Shown piece by piece: positions 33,889 to 44,452 of a stretch of 64,000 bases of DNA. Each line of letters begins with the position of its first letter. Position 1 is the first letter of the stretch. Made by a program: the position numbers and the translations under genes. The notes beneath the pieces were generated by a model that saw only the letters and a program-made list of their open reading frames with translations, was not told the origin of the DNA and ran no database searches. This stretch comes from Pyrenochaeta sp. MPI-SDFR-AT-0127 (Eukaryota > Ascomycota > Dothideomycetes > Pleosporales > Cucurbitariaceae), in the NCBI GenBank assembly GCA_020747015.1, contig JAGTJM010000093.1, forward strand, positions 28,358 through 92,357, given 5' to 3'.

Positions 33889-35034
33889 CTAAAGTTTACT
33901 AGGAATCACGGCCTTCGGTAGACTCCACTTTGAGATATCTTCTCTAGTTCTTCCGTCAATTGCTAGTTCTGCTAAGACACGCCCGATGGCGGGAGCGAAT
34001 TTGAAGGCCTGGGCAGCACCGAGAGCTACAATTATATTGGGATGTTTTTCTAGAGGACTAATGATGAAATTGCGATCGATAGTGGTGGTGTATTGGCAAG
34101 TTACTGTCCTGAGCGTTTGTCGGTCGCCATCGGGAATGAGTCCATCAATGAAGGAAGTTAGTTGCTCAAGTAACCTCGGCGAATGAACGTAGCTGCGCTG
34201 ATCTGGCGTCATAAAATTTTGCGATGAGTCGCGAGCACATTTAATGGTCGGTTCACCGAAGGTGGGGAAACCATAGAAACTCTCATTATCGAAATAAATC
34301 CATACTGGGAATTTGGACATTTCGAAAGCAGCTGTGTTCTTAGGCTTATAGTATGTGACCTGCTCCTGCGACACAGAGAGAGGAATGGATGAATCGAGTG
34401 GCTCAAGGAGTTTGTTTGTCCATGCATCCGTTGCAAGAATAACTTTGCTTGCATGAAATTGACCTTGCGATGTTTCAATTGTAACCCCCTTGTTCGATGC
34501 CTGAGGTCTCACACGGTCCACTCGAGTGTGCTCTTTCAGGATGGCCCCATGGGCACGTGCCAAGTTTTGCATTGTTGCTACTGAGCGAGCAGCATGGACA
34601 ATGCCTGTGTCAGCCGTATAAATAGCGTCCACAACATCTTTAGTGTCGAATTGAGGCCAGCGTTTTATCACTTCCGTTGCATCGAGAAGCTCATAGGGAA
34701 CGTTGTTTGCATCCAGACTGCTTGCATAGTCGCTGGATTGGACCGATGCATCTTTGCCGAAGAATATCACGCCGCCAGTGACATGTAGAAGTTTGTAGCC
34801 CGCATCTTTCTCAAGATCGGCCCAGTCTTTATATGCAGCTTTCGCGAGCGCTACGTACTCGGGTGCGTTGTACGAGGTCCTGACTATGCGCGACGTATCG
34901 TGAGATGATCCGTGTATATGCCCGAGCTCGAACTGTTCGAAGGCTACGACCTTGGCACCTTTAAGAACTGCATGATATGCGGCCGCGCTTCCAAGGGCTC
35001 CTAGCCCGACAATAGCGACGTCAAAGTGCGCCAT
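33889..35034 (-). CDS. Sarcosine-oxidase-like FAD amine oxidase
   Basis: Single exon. The start is placed at 35034 (MAHFDVAIVGLGALGSAAAYH); the frame's first Met at 35091 adds 19 residues before the dinucleotide-binding strand. 381 residues, close to monomeric sarcosine oxidase and N-methyltryptophan oxidase. Features: FAD-binding GLGALGSA at residues 9-16, EQFELGHIHGSSHDTSRIVR (the family's H-GSSH--SRI-R), TADTGIVHAARSV, and TVTCQYTTTIDRNFIISP with the Cys that binds FAD covalently in this family, followed by IIVALGAAQAFKFAPAIG. These enzymes oxidise secondary amines such as sarcosine, pipecolate or fructosyl amino acids to imines with release of H2O2. The C-terminus ends PSKL, close to the peroxisomal PTS1 signal SKL: the last three residues are SKL exactly, so peroxisomal import is likely. 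Its promoter has copy 3 of the shared inverted repeat. Confidence 0.88.
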   Translation of the reverse strand: MAHFDVAIVGLGALGSAAAYHAVLKGAKVVAFEQFELGHIHGSSHDTSRIVRTSYNAPEYVALAKAAYKDWADLEKDAGYKLLHVTGGVIFFGKDASVQSSDYASSLDANNVPYELLDATEVIKRWPQFDTKDVVDAIYTADTGIVHAARSVATMQNLARAHGAILKEHTRVDRVRPQASNKGVTIETSQGQFHASKVILATDAWTNKLLEPLDSSIPLSVSQEQVTYYKPKNTAAFEMSKFPVWIYFDNESFYGFPTFGEPTIKCARDSSQNFMTPDQRSYVHSPRLLEQLTSFIDGLIPDGDRQTLRTVTCQYTTTIDRNFIISPLEKHPNIIVALGAAQAFKFAPAIGRVLAELAIDGRTREDISKWSLPKAVIPSKL

Positions 35035-36101
35035 TCTTTTAGTGAAAAACAATTTGGAAAAAAGTGAAACTAAGACTGAACTGTATTTCATCTAAGCGCG
35101 ATGCACCATATCTATGTGATGCCAAATTCCTGAACTTCGGGGATACGGCATTGGCACCGATCAGGTGACCGGGGTTGACAGCTCTCCATCGCAAGGCTAG
35201 GCGTTGGGTGAAATGCTCCCCCGCCTTTAGCGTCGCTTTGGAGGGAATGAGATCTTCGGGCCGCCTCACTGAACGAACAAAACGACTTTGGCTTAGCCGA
35301 CATAACGCGGGTGGCCTGAAGACATACCAAAGTTGGCTTACCCAGAGAGCCAGGAATGAGCGTAGTGGTGGATGAATAAGTTCTAAAAAGCGTCAGCCAA
35401 TGCTTAGCTTATAAAACAAATATTCTAGCACTCTAAAGTGTAAACAACTCTGAATAGCTTAGCTGTTCAGGACATTTTGCTACTTTTCCACCTACTAGAA
35501 GAAATATTATAAGTAGGACACAATTCAAAGATATAATTACCTTTGTAAAATTAACAAACTACTTGTAAAACATATATGATAGATACTATACCGACTACAG
35601 ATTAGGATTTGAAAGTTATAAGGAGCATCGAGCCACCGTTACAATTGGAAGCAAAGCACTTGTCGCGTTCAAAAGGCCCCGCACCTCTCTTCGGCATAAG
35701 TAAAAGTACGAATGTGGAGCATGTTGACTATGCAAGGCATAGTAGCAGTACCTGTCGGCAGTTACGTTGGTGGCTATTTGAGTGAAATCAAATCACAGAT
35801 TTCTTAGACTTCCGCATGTCGATTGGCCACAGCACTTTCGCTTACTGATAACAAACCAGTGGATAAATATTAATCGATCTTGGCGGACTGACATCCAAGG
35901 ATTATATGACTGCGTCGTAACCTTTAATAAATAAAGTCGTTAATCCTCTAATCCCCGATTGTGCGATAAAGCCCAGCTTGCGAGAGACAGATAGCAACTC
36001 AGTCTCGTATAAGTCAGAACGGAATTAATGTTCTTACTTCTTCCTGGGAACACGTGCGATTGTACAGTGATAATTCAACAAACCATCGTTCATACCAAAA
36101 C
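35035..36101. other. Intergenic, AT-rich toward the DUF1996 gene
   Basis: Contains the cluster inverted repeat at 35157-35172. From about 35380 to 36000 the sequence is AT-rich and without coding potential, suggesting decayed DNA that may mark the right edge of the cluster. Confidence 0.45.
35157..35172. promoter_or_regulatory. Cluster inverted repeat, copy 3 (oxidase promoter)
   Basis: CCGATCA-GG-TGACCGG: one mismatch in the left arm relative to the perfect copy 2, with the same GG spacer. It lies 123 bp upstream of the flavoprotein start at 35034. Confidence 0.62.
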
Positions 36102-37411
36102 ATGAGGTGGCACTCGCTCGTTGTTCAAGGTGGCATGGCCCAGGCAGCCCTGCGGTTTGGTTGCAGTAGTCTTTCAATCCAACGCCTTGACCCGCTCGTT
36201 GAGCCCGGAAATGTTCCTTCAGCTCATGTAAGTACTTTATTCCTTAGAAAAGAAAATAGCTAACGATGGTTTCAAGGTGCACCAGATCGTCGGTAAATCT
36301 CCTTGAAACTGCGTTGAACCAGCGGAGCACTCACTCCATCAGGTGGAGATGCTTTTAAGCCAACCATGGCGGGCGATATTGGCGAGCAGGGCAGCTGTAC
36401 GACATGTGCATACACTGAAGGTATGTAATGATCATAAGCTTCTCTCACCTATAGAGCACTCTAGAGCCGACACTTCCTCACAGACTTCTCTAATTACTGG
36501 ACTGCTGCTATGTACTTCAAGCACCAAAATGGTTCCTACAAGCGTGTACCTATCTACCCCAATGCTCAATTAGGTATGAGAAATGTCTCCACGGTGATGA
36601 AGTTTAGTCAGTCGTTGAGATATCTAGGTTACGAAGGCCAAAATGCAAGCGACATTCAAGGTGGTATGACAATCTACTACACACAGAAAGACTTCACCAC
36701 ACCTGACCTTGAGCACCCTGTTCGCGCGTTCCCACCTGTGAGGCAGCTCTTAACGATCCTTTCTCAAACATACTATTAACCTTCGCCCAGGGCTTCCGTA
36801 TGACCGTCGGCAATCCCACGACGACGACTCTCAACGGAACCAAGAGGGGCCTAGCATACACGTGCCTCCAGACAATCCTGACCCGCGGCTATGAGACACA
36901 AGATTTTCCTAAGCAACCATGTCCTGCAGGCATCATGGCTATCCACCACTTTCCCTCGTGCTGGGACGGCAAAAACCTTGATTCCCCCGATCACCAAGCC
37001 CACATGTTCGATACCACGAGAGGCGCGTTTAGAGAAGCTGGGCCTTGTCCCGCATCTCATCCGGTTCGCATGCCCCAGCTCGCGTACGAGACGATGTGGG
37101 ATACTACTGTATTCAATGGCATGTGGCCGAGTGACGGTACGCAGCCTTTCGTGTGGAGTTATTCAGACAGCAAAGGGTATGGAACTCACGCGGATTACGT
37201 ATTTGGCTGGAAGGGAGATAGCCTGCAGAGGGCCATGAACGATACGTGTATGTTTCATACATGTGGTAGTCCTGGGATGCAGGGGATATTGAACACGCAG
37301 ACAGTTGCGGAAATGAACAAATGTGCAGTGGAGAGTTCAGTGGATGAGGATGTTGAGGGGTGGCTTGATCATTTGCCTGGCTACGAGGCCAGTATGCGAC
37401 CGCAAGCGTGA
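36102..37411 (+). CDS. Secreted DUF1996 protein
   Basis: Six exons: 36102-36227, 36277-36292, 36343-36420, 36484-36573, 36628-36737, 36791-37411; 346 residues. The second exon is just 16 nt and encodes the core of the VHQIVGG motif. DUF1996 hallmarks run in order: LRFGCSSLSIQRLDPLVEPG, SAHVHQIVGG, CTTCTYTEDFSNYWTAAMYFKHQNGSYKRVP, GGMTIYYTQ, PPGFRMTVGNP, HFPSCWDGKNLDSPDHQAHM, CPASHPVRMPQLAYE, and GTHADYVFGWKGDSLQRAM. The N-terminus (MRWHSLVVQGGMAQA|A) is a short and weakly hydrophobic signal sequence. Family members are extracellular or wall-associated fungal proteins with many conserved Cys; their activity is not established. It carries no WSC domain. Confidence 0.85.
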
Positions 37412-38686
37412 AATGAAGCTGGACAACTTTGACATCAATCATTCATGTCAAAATCCACTCTCATTCTGCTGTAGATCTCTGTGTATATCCATGCCTGCGC
37501 CATGTTATCAATACTTTTGCTTGTGCTGTAAAACATTATCCTTCTACTGTAGGGCAGAATGGGCTACCATAAATCGATTAAAAAGACACTAGAAATCTGG
37601 CTAGGCATATAAACCAGCGCGTTCGCCACCTAGTATCGTTCTAGCAACTTTAATGATAGTAGTCGCTATTGGATTCCGTTGGAATTTTTGAACACTGTTG
37701 GACAAGTTGGTCAGCAGCATACTAGCTTTATTCAGCGGTTTTGGTGAGGCGTCCCGTGGAGCAAACGTACCTCGAGCTAAGATCTCGGCGCACATTTAGC
37801 GAGATGTGCAGCTCGTTTGTGGACTCTGTTTGCTTATATTTCCTAGCTTGGAAATGAGTAGTGACATGTAATGGCCAACGAATCCATCTGGCTTTATAGT
37901 CTTGGCTATCTGCACACTAGCTATATTACTCAAGCATGTCGCTACCATGAGAGTATCACTGGCCAACATGTATGGAAGTCTTTCTCTGCATTAGGTCATG
38001 CGCCCTGAATTGAAGTAATGTGTCATTCAATTAAGAAGAGAGTGAACTGCCATCGGCAGAAGGTGTAGTAATCCTCGTTGTGTGGTATTAGTCTAGTCTC
38101 AACGAGCTCGGAAAAAGCCTGGCTCTCTCATTCCAGACCGATCGAGTAGGTATTGGTCTTGGGGGAGTAGCAACTTCGCTGATGTTCTTGTGATCATTGC
38201 CAATCCACAGAACTACTCCACCCCTGAAAACTTGGAGACCGATGGCCATGGAACTACTCGCTTCTGACCAGAATCTTTCTCTTGGCATTATGCATTCCTA
38301 TTACCTCGAACGCTGCAAGCCCTGTCTGTTCTTCAGGCATAGATAAAATTCTCCTACCTGGTTCGCTAATGCTCCGGGGATCGAGTTTCATGTCAGGCAC
38401 ACAACCTACCTGGCTGGCCTGCGTAAACTCTTGTGTATGAACACTAGAGGTGTCGGTGTCAATAATTTCCTGTTCGAGACAGGATGTACCTTATGCAACA
38501 GCATCATCGAACTACACACAGGTCAATTTGCAGTTGGGAGTAGTTTTGCCTATCGTCACGGCCGCGATTATTAGTAGTGTTGACGTATAGATTAAGCAAA
38601 TTCCTAGAATCTTATCTTATACTACTCTAAAGCCGTTTCGGACCTCTTGATACCATTCGAACATAATCGTAGCAAAATTGGCTACT
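37412..38686. other. Gene-poor AT-rich interval
   Basis: 1.3 kb between convergent genes. Only short frames (for example 38088-38288 minus) with no recognisable family. No inverted repeats or transposase motif noticed. Confidence 0.4.
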
Positions 38687-40484
38687 CTAGTACACGTAAA
38701 ATACCGTGGTTTCGGGGTGGGTTTGTCGGAGCTTTTTGTTGCGGTGTTGCAAACTCAGCCTCATAGCCCAAACCGCCGCAATAGCAACTATCGAGAAGGA
38801 AATACTAGCCATCCAGGCCTTCAGGAATCGCGGGTTATCTGTAGAAGGCCACAAATAGGGCGTGTACACGCTTGACAAATTGCCAAGCGAGTTGCAGAGA
38901 GCGAGGGTGACGGCTTTTTTCTCGGGAGTCTGGCCGACGGTGGCAGAAACCCATCCGAGCATGATATTGTTGATGCCAAATGAGAATGTTACGAACATGA
39001 AGATAGCCACCATTCTTGCGGCAATATTCGTGGTAACGGCGGGGATGATGAATCCGGCAATGATAATCAGCTTGCAGATAGTGATGTGCCATGTTCGCTC
39101 GTTGTAACGGCCCGAGGTCAATGACATAACAACGGCCATGATGGCAGCAAGCAAGTAAGGAGGGCAAGTCAGGGCCAGTGTCGTCGTAGTATTGTATCCA
39201 AGTGTTCGTACAACCGTAGGCAGGAAGCTCTGGAAACTGACTGAGGAGATGTGGGTGTTGTACATCAAGCAGAAAACCCAGGTGCGCCAGTCAGATACGG
39301 CCTGGCGCAGACCCTTCCAGACGCTGGTGGCTTCCTCGCGCTGCGTAGTGTCTGCAGCAATACGGTTGTGAGCCAGCTGCCTCTGTTCAGGACTGAGCCA
39401 GCGAGTTTGGAGAGGGTGGTCGGGCAGTAGGAAGAAGGCGACACAGGCAACACCAATGGATAAAGCACCTTGGATGATGAAGAGCCTAGACACCCAGCGA
39501 TTAGTCTTCTGACTTTTTGAACGAATATAGTGTGAATGTAAACATACCAACGCCAACCAGCAAGCCCATGGACGCCATCAAGCCCAGCAAAGACACCGGC
39601 GGCAATGAGTCCAGCGAAACTGGAAGCCAACATGTTGCCAGTGTAGAAGATTGCCATTCTAGTCGCAACCTCTTTTTTGGTGTAGAAGAGTGCCAAGAGG
39701 AATAGCGCACCCGGGTAGAACTGAAGATGTTGGTCAGCCAGACGCTCTGCACGAACCAGTTGTATTTCAAGTACTCACAGGAGCCTCAGTAACTCCGAGT
39801 AAGAACCGACACGCCAGCATGCCTGCATAGTCGTTGGCTCGGTATGTCAAAAGGCAGACGATAGACCAAGACATGCAGAAGCCTCATAAGAATTAGCTTA
39901 ATCGGAATCAGGGACAGGAGCCGAACGCACCACCTAAGTACCATGACGGTCTGACGCGGCTGAGAATCATGTTTGAGGGAATTTGGCCTGCAATGTACCC
40001 GACAAACAGGATAGAGATCAATGTATTGTATTGAGTACCGCGAAGTTTCAAGTCTTTATCAAGCGAGTTGAGTTTGGCGTTGACGAGGGCGTTTCGGTCG
40101 AGGAAATTGAAGCTACATGTGGGTCAGCGCTTTCCTACTCACAGTGCATTCTGTTGAATCTTACAAATACATTATCCAAAGCATAGGCTACCACCTCTTG
40201 CGTCAGAATTTTGCATTTTGCATGTTATGATTATGTTTCTGAAGACTTACAAGGATGGTGCGATCTAGCTTCTTCACAAGAGCGATTTCTTCGGGGCTTG
40301 TCTTACTACGCGCACCAAACTCGTCTACCTTGGCCTCCAGGATCACCTTGGCCATTGAAACGTCATGATCATTCGTTTGGAACCGTTCGATATGGTTCGC
40401 ATTGGAGGTATAGGTGTCTTTGTTATCAGTGGCGTGGAGAGTATTGTCAGTGCCTTGGGCCGGAGCAGGATCGATGGGAGCCAT
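38687..40484 (-). CDS. MFS transporter, Dal5/allantoate permease (ACS) family
   Basis: Six exons reading leftward: 40484-40251, 40187-40165, 40112-39934, 39882-39779, 39720-39548, 39485-38687; 503 residues. Exon 2 is only 23 nt, and with its neighbours it restores KLDRTILPMLWIMYFFNFLDRNALVNAKL, the family signature of helix 1. Then follow GTQYNTLISILFVGYIAGQIPSNMILSRVRPSWYLG, RFLLGVTEAP, FYPGALFLLALFYTKKEVATRMA and a C-terminal helix bundle with NNIMLGWVSATVGQTPEKKAVTLALCNSLGNLSSVY. Members import organic anions such as allantoate, nicotinate, pantothenate or vitamins across the plasma membrane with protons. The N-terminal 75 residues are hydrophilic and cytosolic. Substrate unknown; no sign of the cluster operator in its promoter. 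Confidence 0.87.
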
Positions 40485-42171
40485 GTTTCCAGCCAGTATG
40501 ATGGGATGAATTGCCAGGAGTGGAGCACTGTCGGCAGTACTATAGTTTCCAGTGGGATGGATACCGACAACCAGGCTGGCGATCCTAATGCTTTATAGGT
40601 GTGACGTCGGCCGGCATACTCAACGCTCTCCTGCCGCCCCAAGCCTAGGCAAGAAAACAAGTATCCGGTCTCGACATCTTGTCCCGACATGGTGGCTTGG
40701 GATCGTTCTAGGAGACTTGACTTTGGCAGGGATAGCCAGACTAGCCACGCGGAGTACCCCAGAATCTTCCCCGCGATAACACAGTAGCACGCTCACGGGA
40801 CGTCAGAATGCAACCCATTGACCCCGGATACCTGAATCTGGGCTCTTGGAGGCTTGGGTCTGTGGGGTAACGGAATGCCCGACCCAATGGCAGCGGGGTC
40901 CGATACTAGCCCAGGTGTGAAGGATCGGCGGTGAACCCGCATCGGTGAAATACCGACGCTGGCAGATTCGGCGGTTCTCGAAAATCTGTTGAAGCCAAGC
41001 CACTTGTGCGATGAGCGGACTACTTGGCACTCTCGTGGTGTCGGGATCACTTCGGGTTACTTCCTCTCTATACGGCAAATTAAAGCCGGCTCAACGGAGA
41101 ACTTCACTAGAACCTGAGATCGCCGGCACGCATGAAGATGAGGAGCACGCAAGTCCGATCACTGATTTCCTACCATCTAGATCTTTGCATGTTTACTTTG
41201 CCTCCACGTTCCTCAAAACCTCTAGGTACTGAATCTGCTCTTCGGCTTTTGCTTCCCTAAAGTACTAGACTCTAATTGACCGGCAAACAACGTCCCAATC
41301 ATGGATTGAAACGCTCTTCGTAACTTATACTCCAGCACTTCGTTCATCACCATTAGGCAAGCGAGCGGTCTTATTTGAGCTCCGCTCTGGTCAAAGTAGC
41401 ACACACCGTAGGGACCACTACTCTAGAGGCTTTACACGAGATCAGGTAGGTTTCGCGATTGCTGACATGAAGGAAGGAGTTCTATAATATGGCTTTTTGG
41501 TTAAAAAGGTTTTTATTCGGGACAATCAGGACCATGGACATTTATTTCTTCAGATACGACAGATATTAGGAGTTGAAGCCCAGGCCTTCCAGATGCTTGA
41601 GTAGAAGGCACATGATCATGCTAAAATCAAAGGGATATCCTAGAAATACTAAGAATATGAGAACGGCTTAAGTCTGTCCAAGACATGTGCTTGTAATGCA
41701 TCTGGCTGACGAAACAGAGTTTGAGCAGGGGGCATCCTGACTGGGCCACAGCTTCGTCCGCTTAGTGAGATACGAGATTGGCCAGACCATCTCTTTGACT
41801 TTCCCTCCTTCTTATCAGCCTAGTCAATGGTTGTCTTATTACTCCAGAGAGCGAGCATTGTGCGACAGTCACAGTGTATGACGAACCCTTCTGAAAGCCC
41901 GGGCAATGCGAATCAGCCAGAATTGGCAAGCAAGGGACGCTAGGTATGCCAGTCATGTTAAGTCCTGTCATGGAATGCACTCGTTAAGTCCAGAATCTGG
42001 TTTCGTGTAGCGCATCCCGTACATTTTACAGTTCATACCGGAATCTCTACAATTGTTCCATAACATAGCCAAAGCATGATCGTAATGTTTTGGCTGCTTC
42101 GAACGACAATGACTGCGAATGGCTGAGTAAAAGACTATGTCCTTGATCATCGAGGTATCCTGAGACAAAAG
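40485..42171. other. Long intergenic region
   Basis: 1.7 kb between the MFS start codon and the 3' end of the HET gene. The frames seen (40793-41078 minus, 41011-41232 plus, 41762-42168 minus) have no known domain. No RNA gene or repeat recognised. Confidence 0.4.
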
Positions 42172-44229
42172 TCATACAATTGTAAGCAGCGTTTTGACAG
42201 CGTTGTTGAAGGAGTCCCAGCCTGAGAATTTGTAGGGATTAACGCAGCCTACTCTCTCATACAACCCGTCTTTCCTTTGGGTTAAGACCAGACAGTAAAA
42301 GCATAATCGAGACCATCCGATCCACATGACTGTTACTTCCTGATCATCAAGGCCTTTAGGGTCGTAGTCTGGCAACCACTCTTCAGAAGGCTGATCTGAG
42401 GGCAGCCTCGTCTGGCGAATTGGAATGAGGCACGTTGTAGAATCATCTACGCGCTTGACTACCGCATACAAAATCTTTCCCTCTAGCTTCATGTGTCCAG
42501 CACTCACCTCACCCATGGGGTCGAGTCCTACTGGTATTGTCTCGACCGAAACAACTTGAGCTTCTTGGTGAAATTCGTCGCCTTGCGGTTCCCAGCGCAC
42601 GGCTCCTATGCTCTTCGCCCATGACCAGCTTGGAGCCAGGTACTTGTCGCCCTGAACTACAGATTTAGTTTCGGCCATCCAGAGTAAGTCGAATATCAAA
42701 TTATCGCCCCAGAGGCCAGCGAAGTAGGCACAATTTCGCAGAGGTTTCATCTCCGCGGCGACGCCCTGTAATGCCGGTAGAATGTCTTTGTCGAAGGTCA
42801 ATTTGCATTTAGAATAGTTATGGACAATGTTATGCCATCTCCTCTTTGCACCAGATAGTTGCGCATCATCGCCGACGGTGACACCAACTATGTTGATGCC
42901 CTGCACATTGCGATTGAGTTTTTCGACGCCACCGTGAGTTCTATCGCTTGCTTCGCTAACGTCCAGTCTAAGACACTCCCAGTACAGGCTATCGTCTGCA
43001 AAATGCACTATCCGACGGGACAAAAGACGTTCTTGAAAAAACCAGGCACGCTGTTGCAGCGGTAGCGATTCTTGCTCGAATGGCGAGACTGGGGGTGCCT
43101 CGCGCACAAGTATTTGATATGGATCGTGTTCAGTTTTGTGTAAAGTGTAGATGCGATCATGGTAACCAGGATTTGCCCGGACTGATTGATAAAACCCAGC
43201 CGTGCCATTCGGAGCACCTGTTGCTGCAAGCGTGATGTACGAGCCTGCGTATATCTCAGCCATCTTACTGCCTTCATGTCTCCAATCGTCGAGGTCATCT
43301 TGCACGATGCAAAAACTGTCAATCCAGATGTACTTGAGGCCCAGACGGTATGTCGTCTCAATTGCGTGTTGAAAGGTTAGTGGAAGGAGGTCCCAGGGTA
43401 TACCCTGGTCCTGAAACTCTCTGACTCGGCTAGTAGTTGTCTGGAGGGGCACGATGCCTCCCCAACAATGACTCAGGCACGCGTATCGATCCTTGATGCT
43501 TTGTCCATGGTTGACATGCAGTCGAACCTGCGTGGGGCCGAGGATCTCGAGAACACGGGTGGGGAGGTGCTGCGCCTCAAGAAAGCGTGCCTCGTGACAT
43601 AAATCGTGTTTTTCATCGCATATGTTGAGTTTGTCTCTTATCCATGCCTGAGCGACTGATGAGTCCTCAATGCCAAGCTTCTTTGGGTAGGGTGTGACGA
43701 CAGGCCACGGACATGATGTTCCTTGATCAAAGTACGATTAGCCTATTCTGTCATTTATTTGTATACAATAGTGACAAGTGAACATACCTTCTACCTCGTA
43801 CACTTGAAGCTCAATGCTGCTGGGTCCTCTCTTCAATCTATCAAAAGACACCAGCAAGCTCCCTTCGAAGCGGCGCACAGTAGAGACCATCAGCTGGAGC
43901 TGGGCTAGCTCCTCCAGGTAAGGCTCGCGCAGCTGACAAAGGAGTTTGCAGGAAGCACAGCCTCTATAAGCTGCTACATCGCACAAGCCGTATTCGAAGT
44001 GGATGGGCATTTCTCCCTCTTCCAGATTCCTGCAGGCGCTACAGGCCGATTGGGCCGCGGAACAGCGAGAAGACGAACCATGATCATCCTGAGGCTGCCC
44101 AAACAATAGAGCTGTCGAATCATATTCGCCATCCGACCATAGTCCTAGGGTGAGGGCGGGGCTGGGAGGCTCTGCGGCAGGCGATGGAGGGTTGCCGCCT
44201 CTCCTCCCCTCCGCCCAGAATGGTTCCAT
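42172..44229 (-). CDS. HET-domain protein 1
   Basis: Two exons: 44229-43788 and 43721-42172, with a 66-bp intron (GTATGT...ATCAAG); 663 residues. The longer upstream open frame lacks an ATG before 44229. The N-terminal part has Cys-rich motifs (SACSACRNLEEG, GCASCKLLC) seen in many HET proteins. The HET domain starts at YACLSHCWGG (about residue 230) and continues with LPLTFQHAIETTYRLGLKYIWIDSFCIVQDDLDDWRHEGSKMAEIYAGSYITLAATGA, then RAWFFQERLLSRRIVHFADDSLYWEC. The C-terminal SWSWA motif (YLAPSWSWAKS) is also typical. HET proteins act in heterokaryon incompatibility and regulated cell death; the domain is TIR-like. It shares a 223-bp promoter with the divergent alpha/beta hydrolase. Confidence 0.9.
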
Positions 44230-44452
44230 GTCTTGCGTGGGCTCTGGAAACAAAACCTCGCCATTCTCCTTGGACAGCGGATATTGAACAGCCTGGGCAA
44301 GGCGGTGAGCGGGCCTCGCCACGCGCTAACTTGCTGGTGCGCACAGGCCGCCATGCCCGAAAAAGTCGCGTGTTCGATTCGCCTCTGGAGGTTTGCATTT
44401 GCACCTCGACACCCATTGGTCAGCACGCACCGATTCTCGCGCTCGGAAAACA

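Noticed and set aside
44360..44400. GTGTTCGATTCGCC resembling a tRNA T-loop
   Set aside because: No acceptor stem, D-arm or anticodon arm can be paired around it; it lies in the HET/hydrolase promoter.
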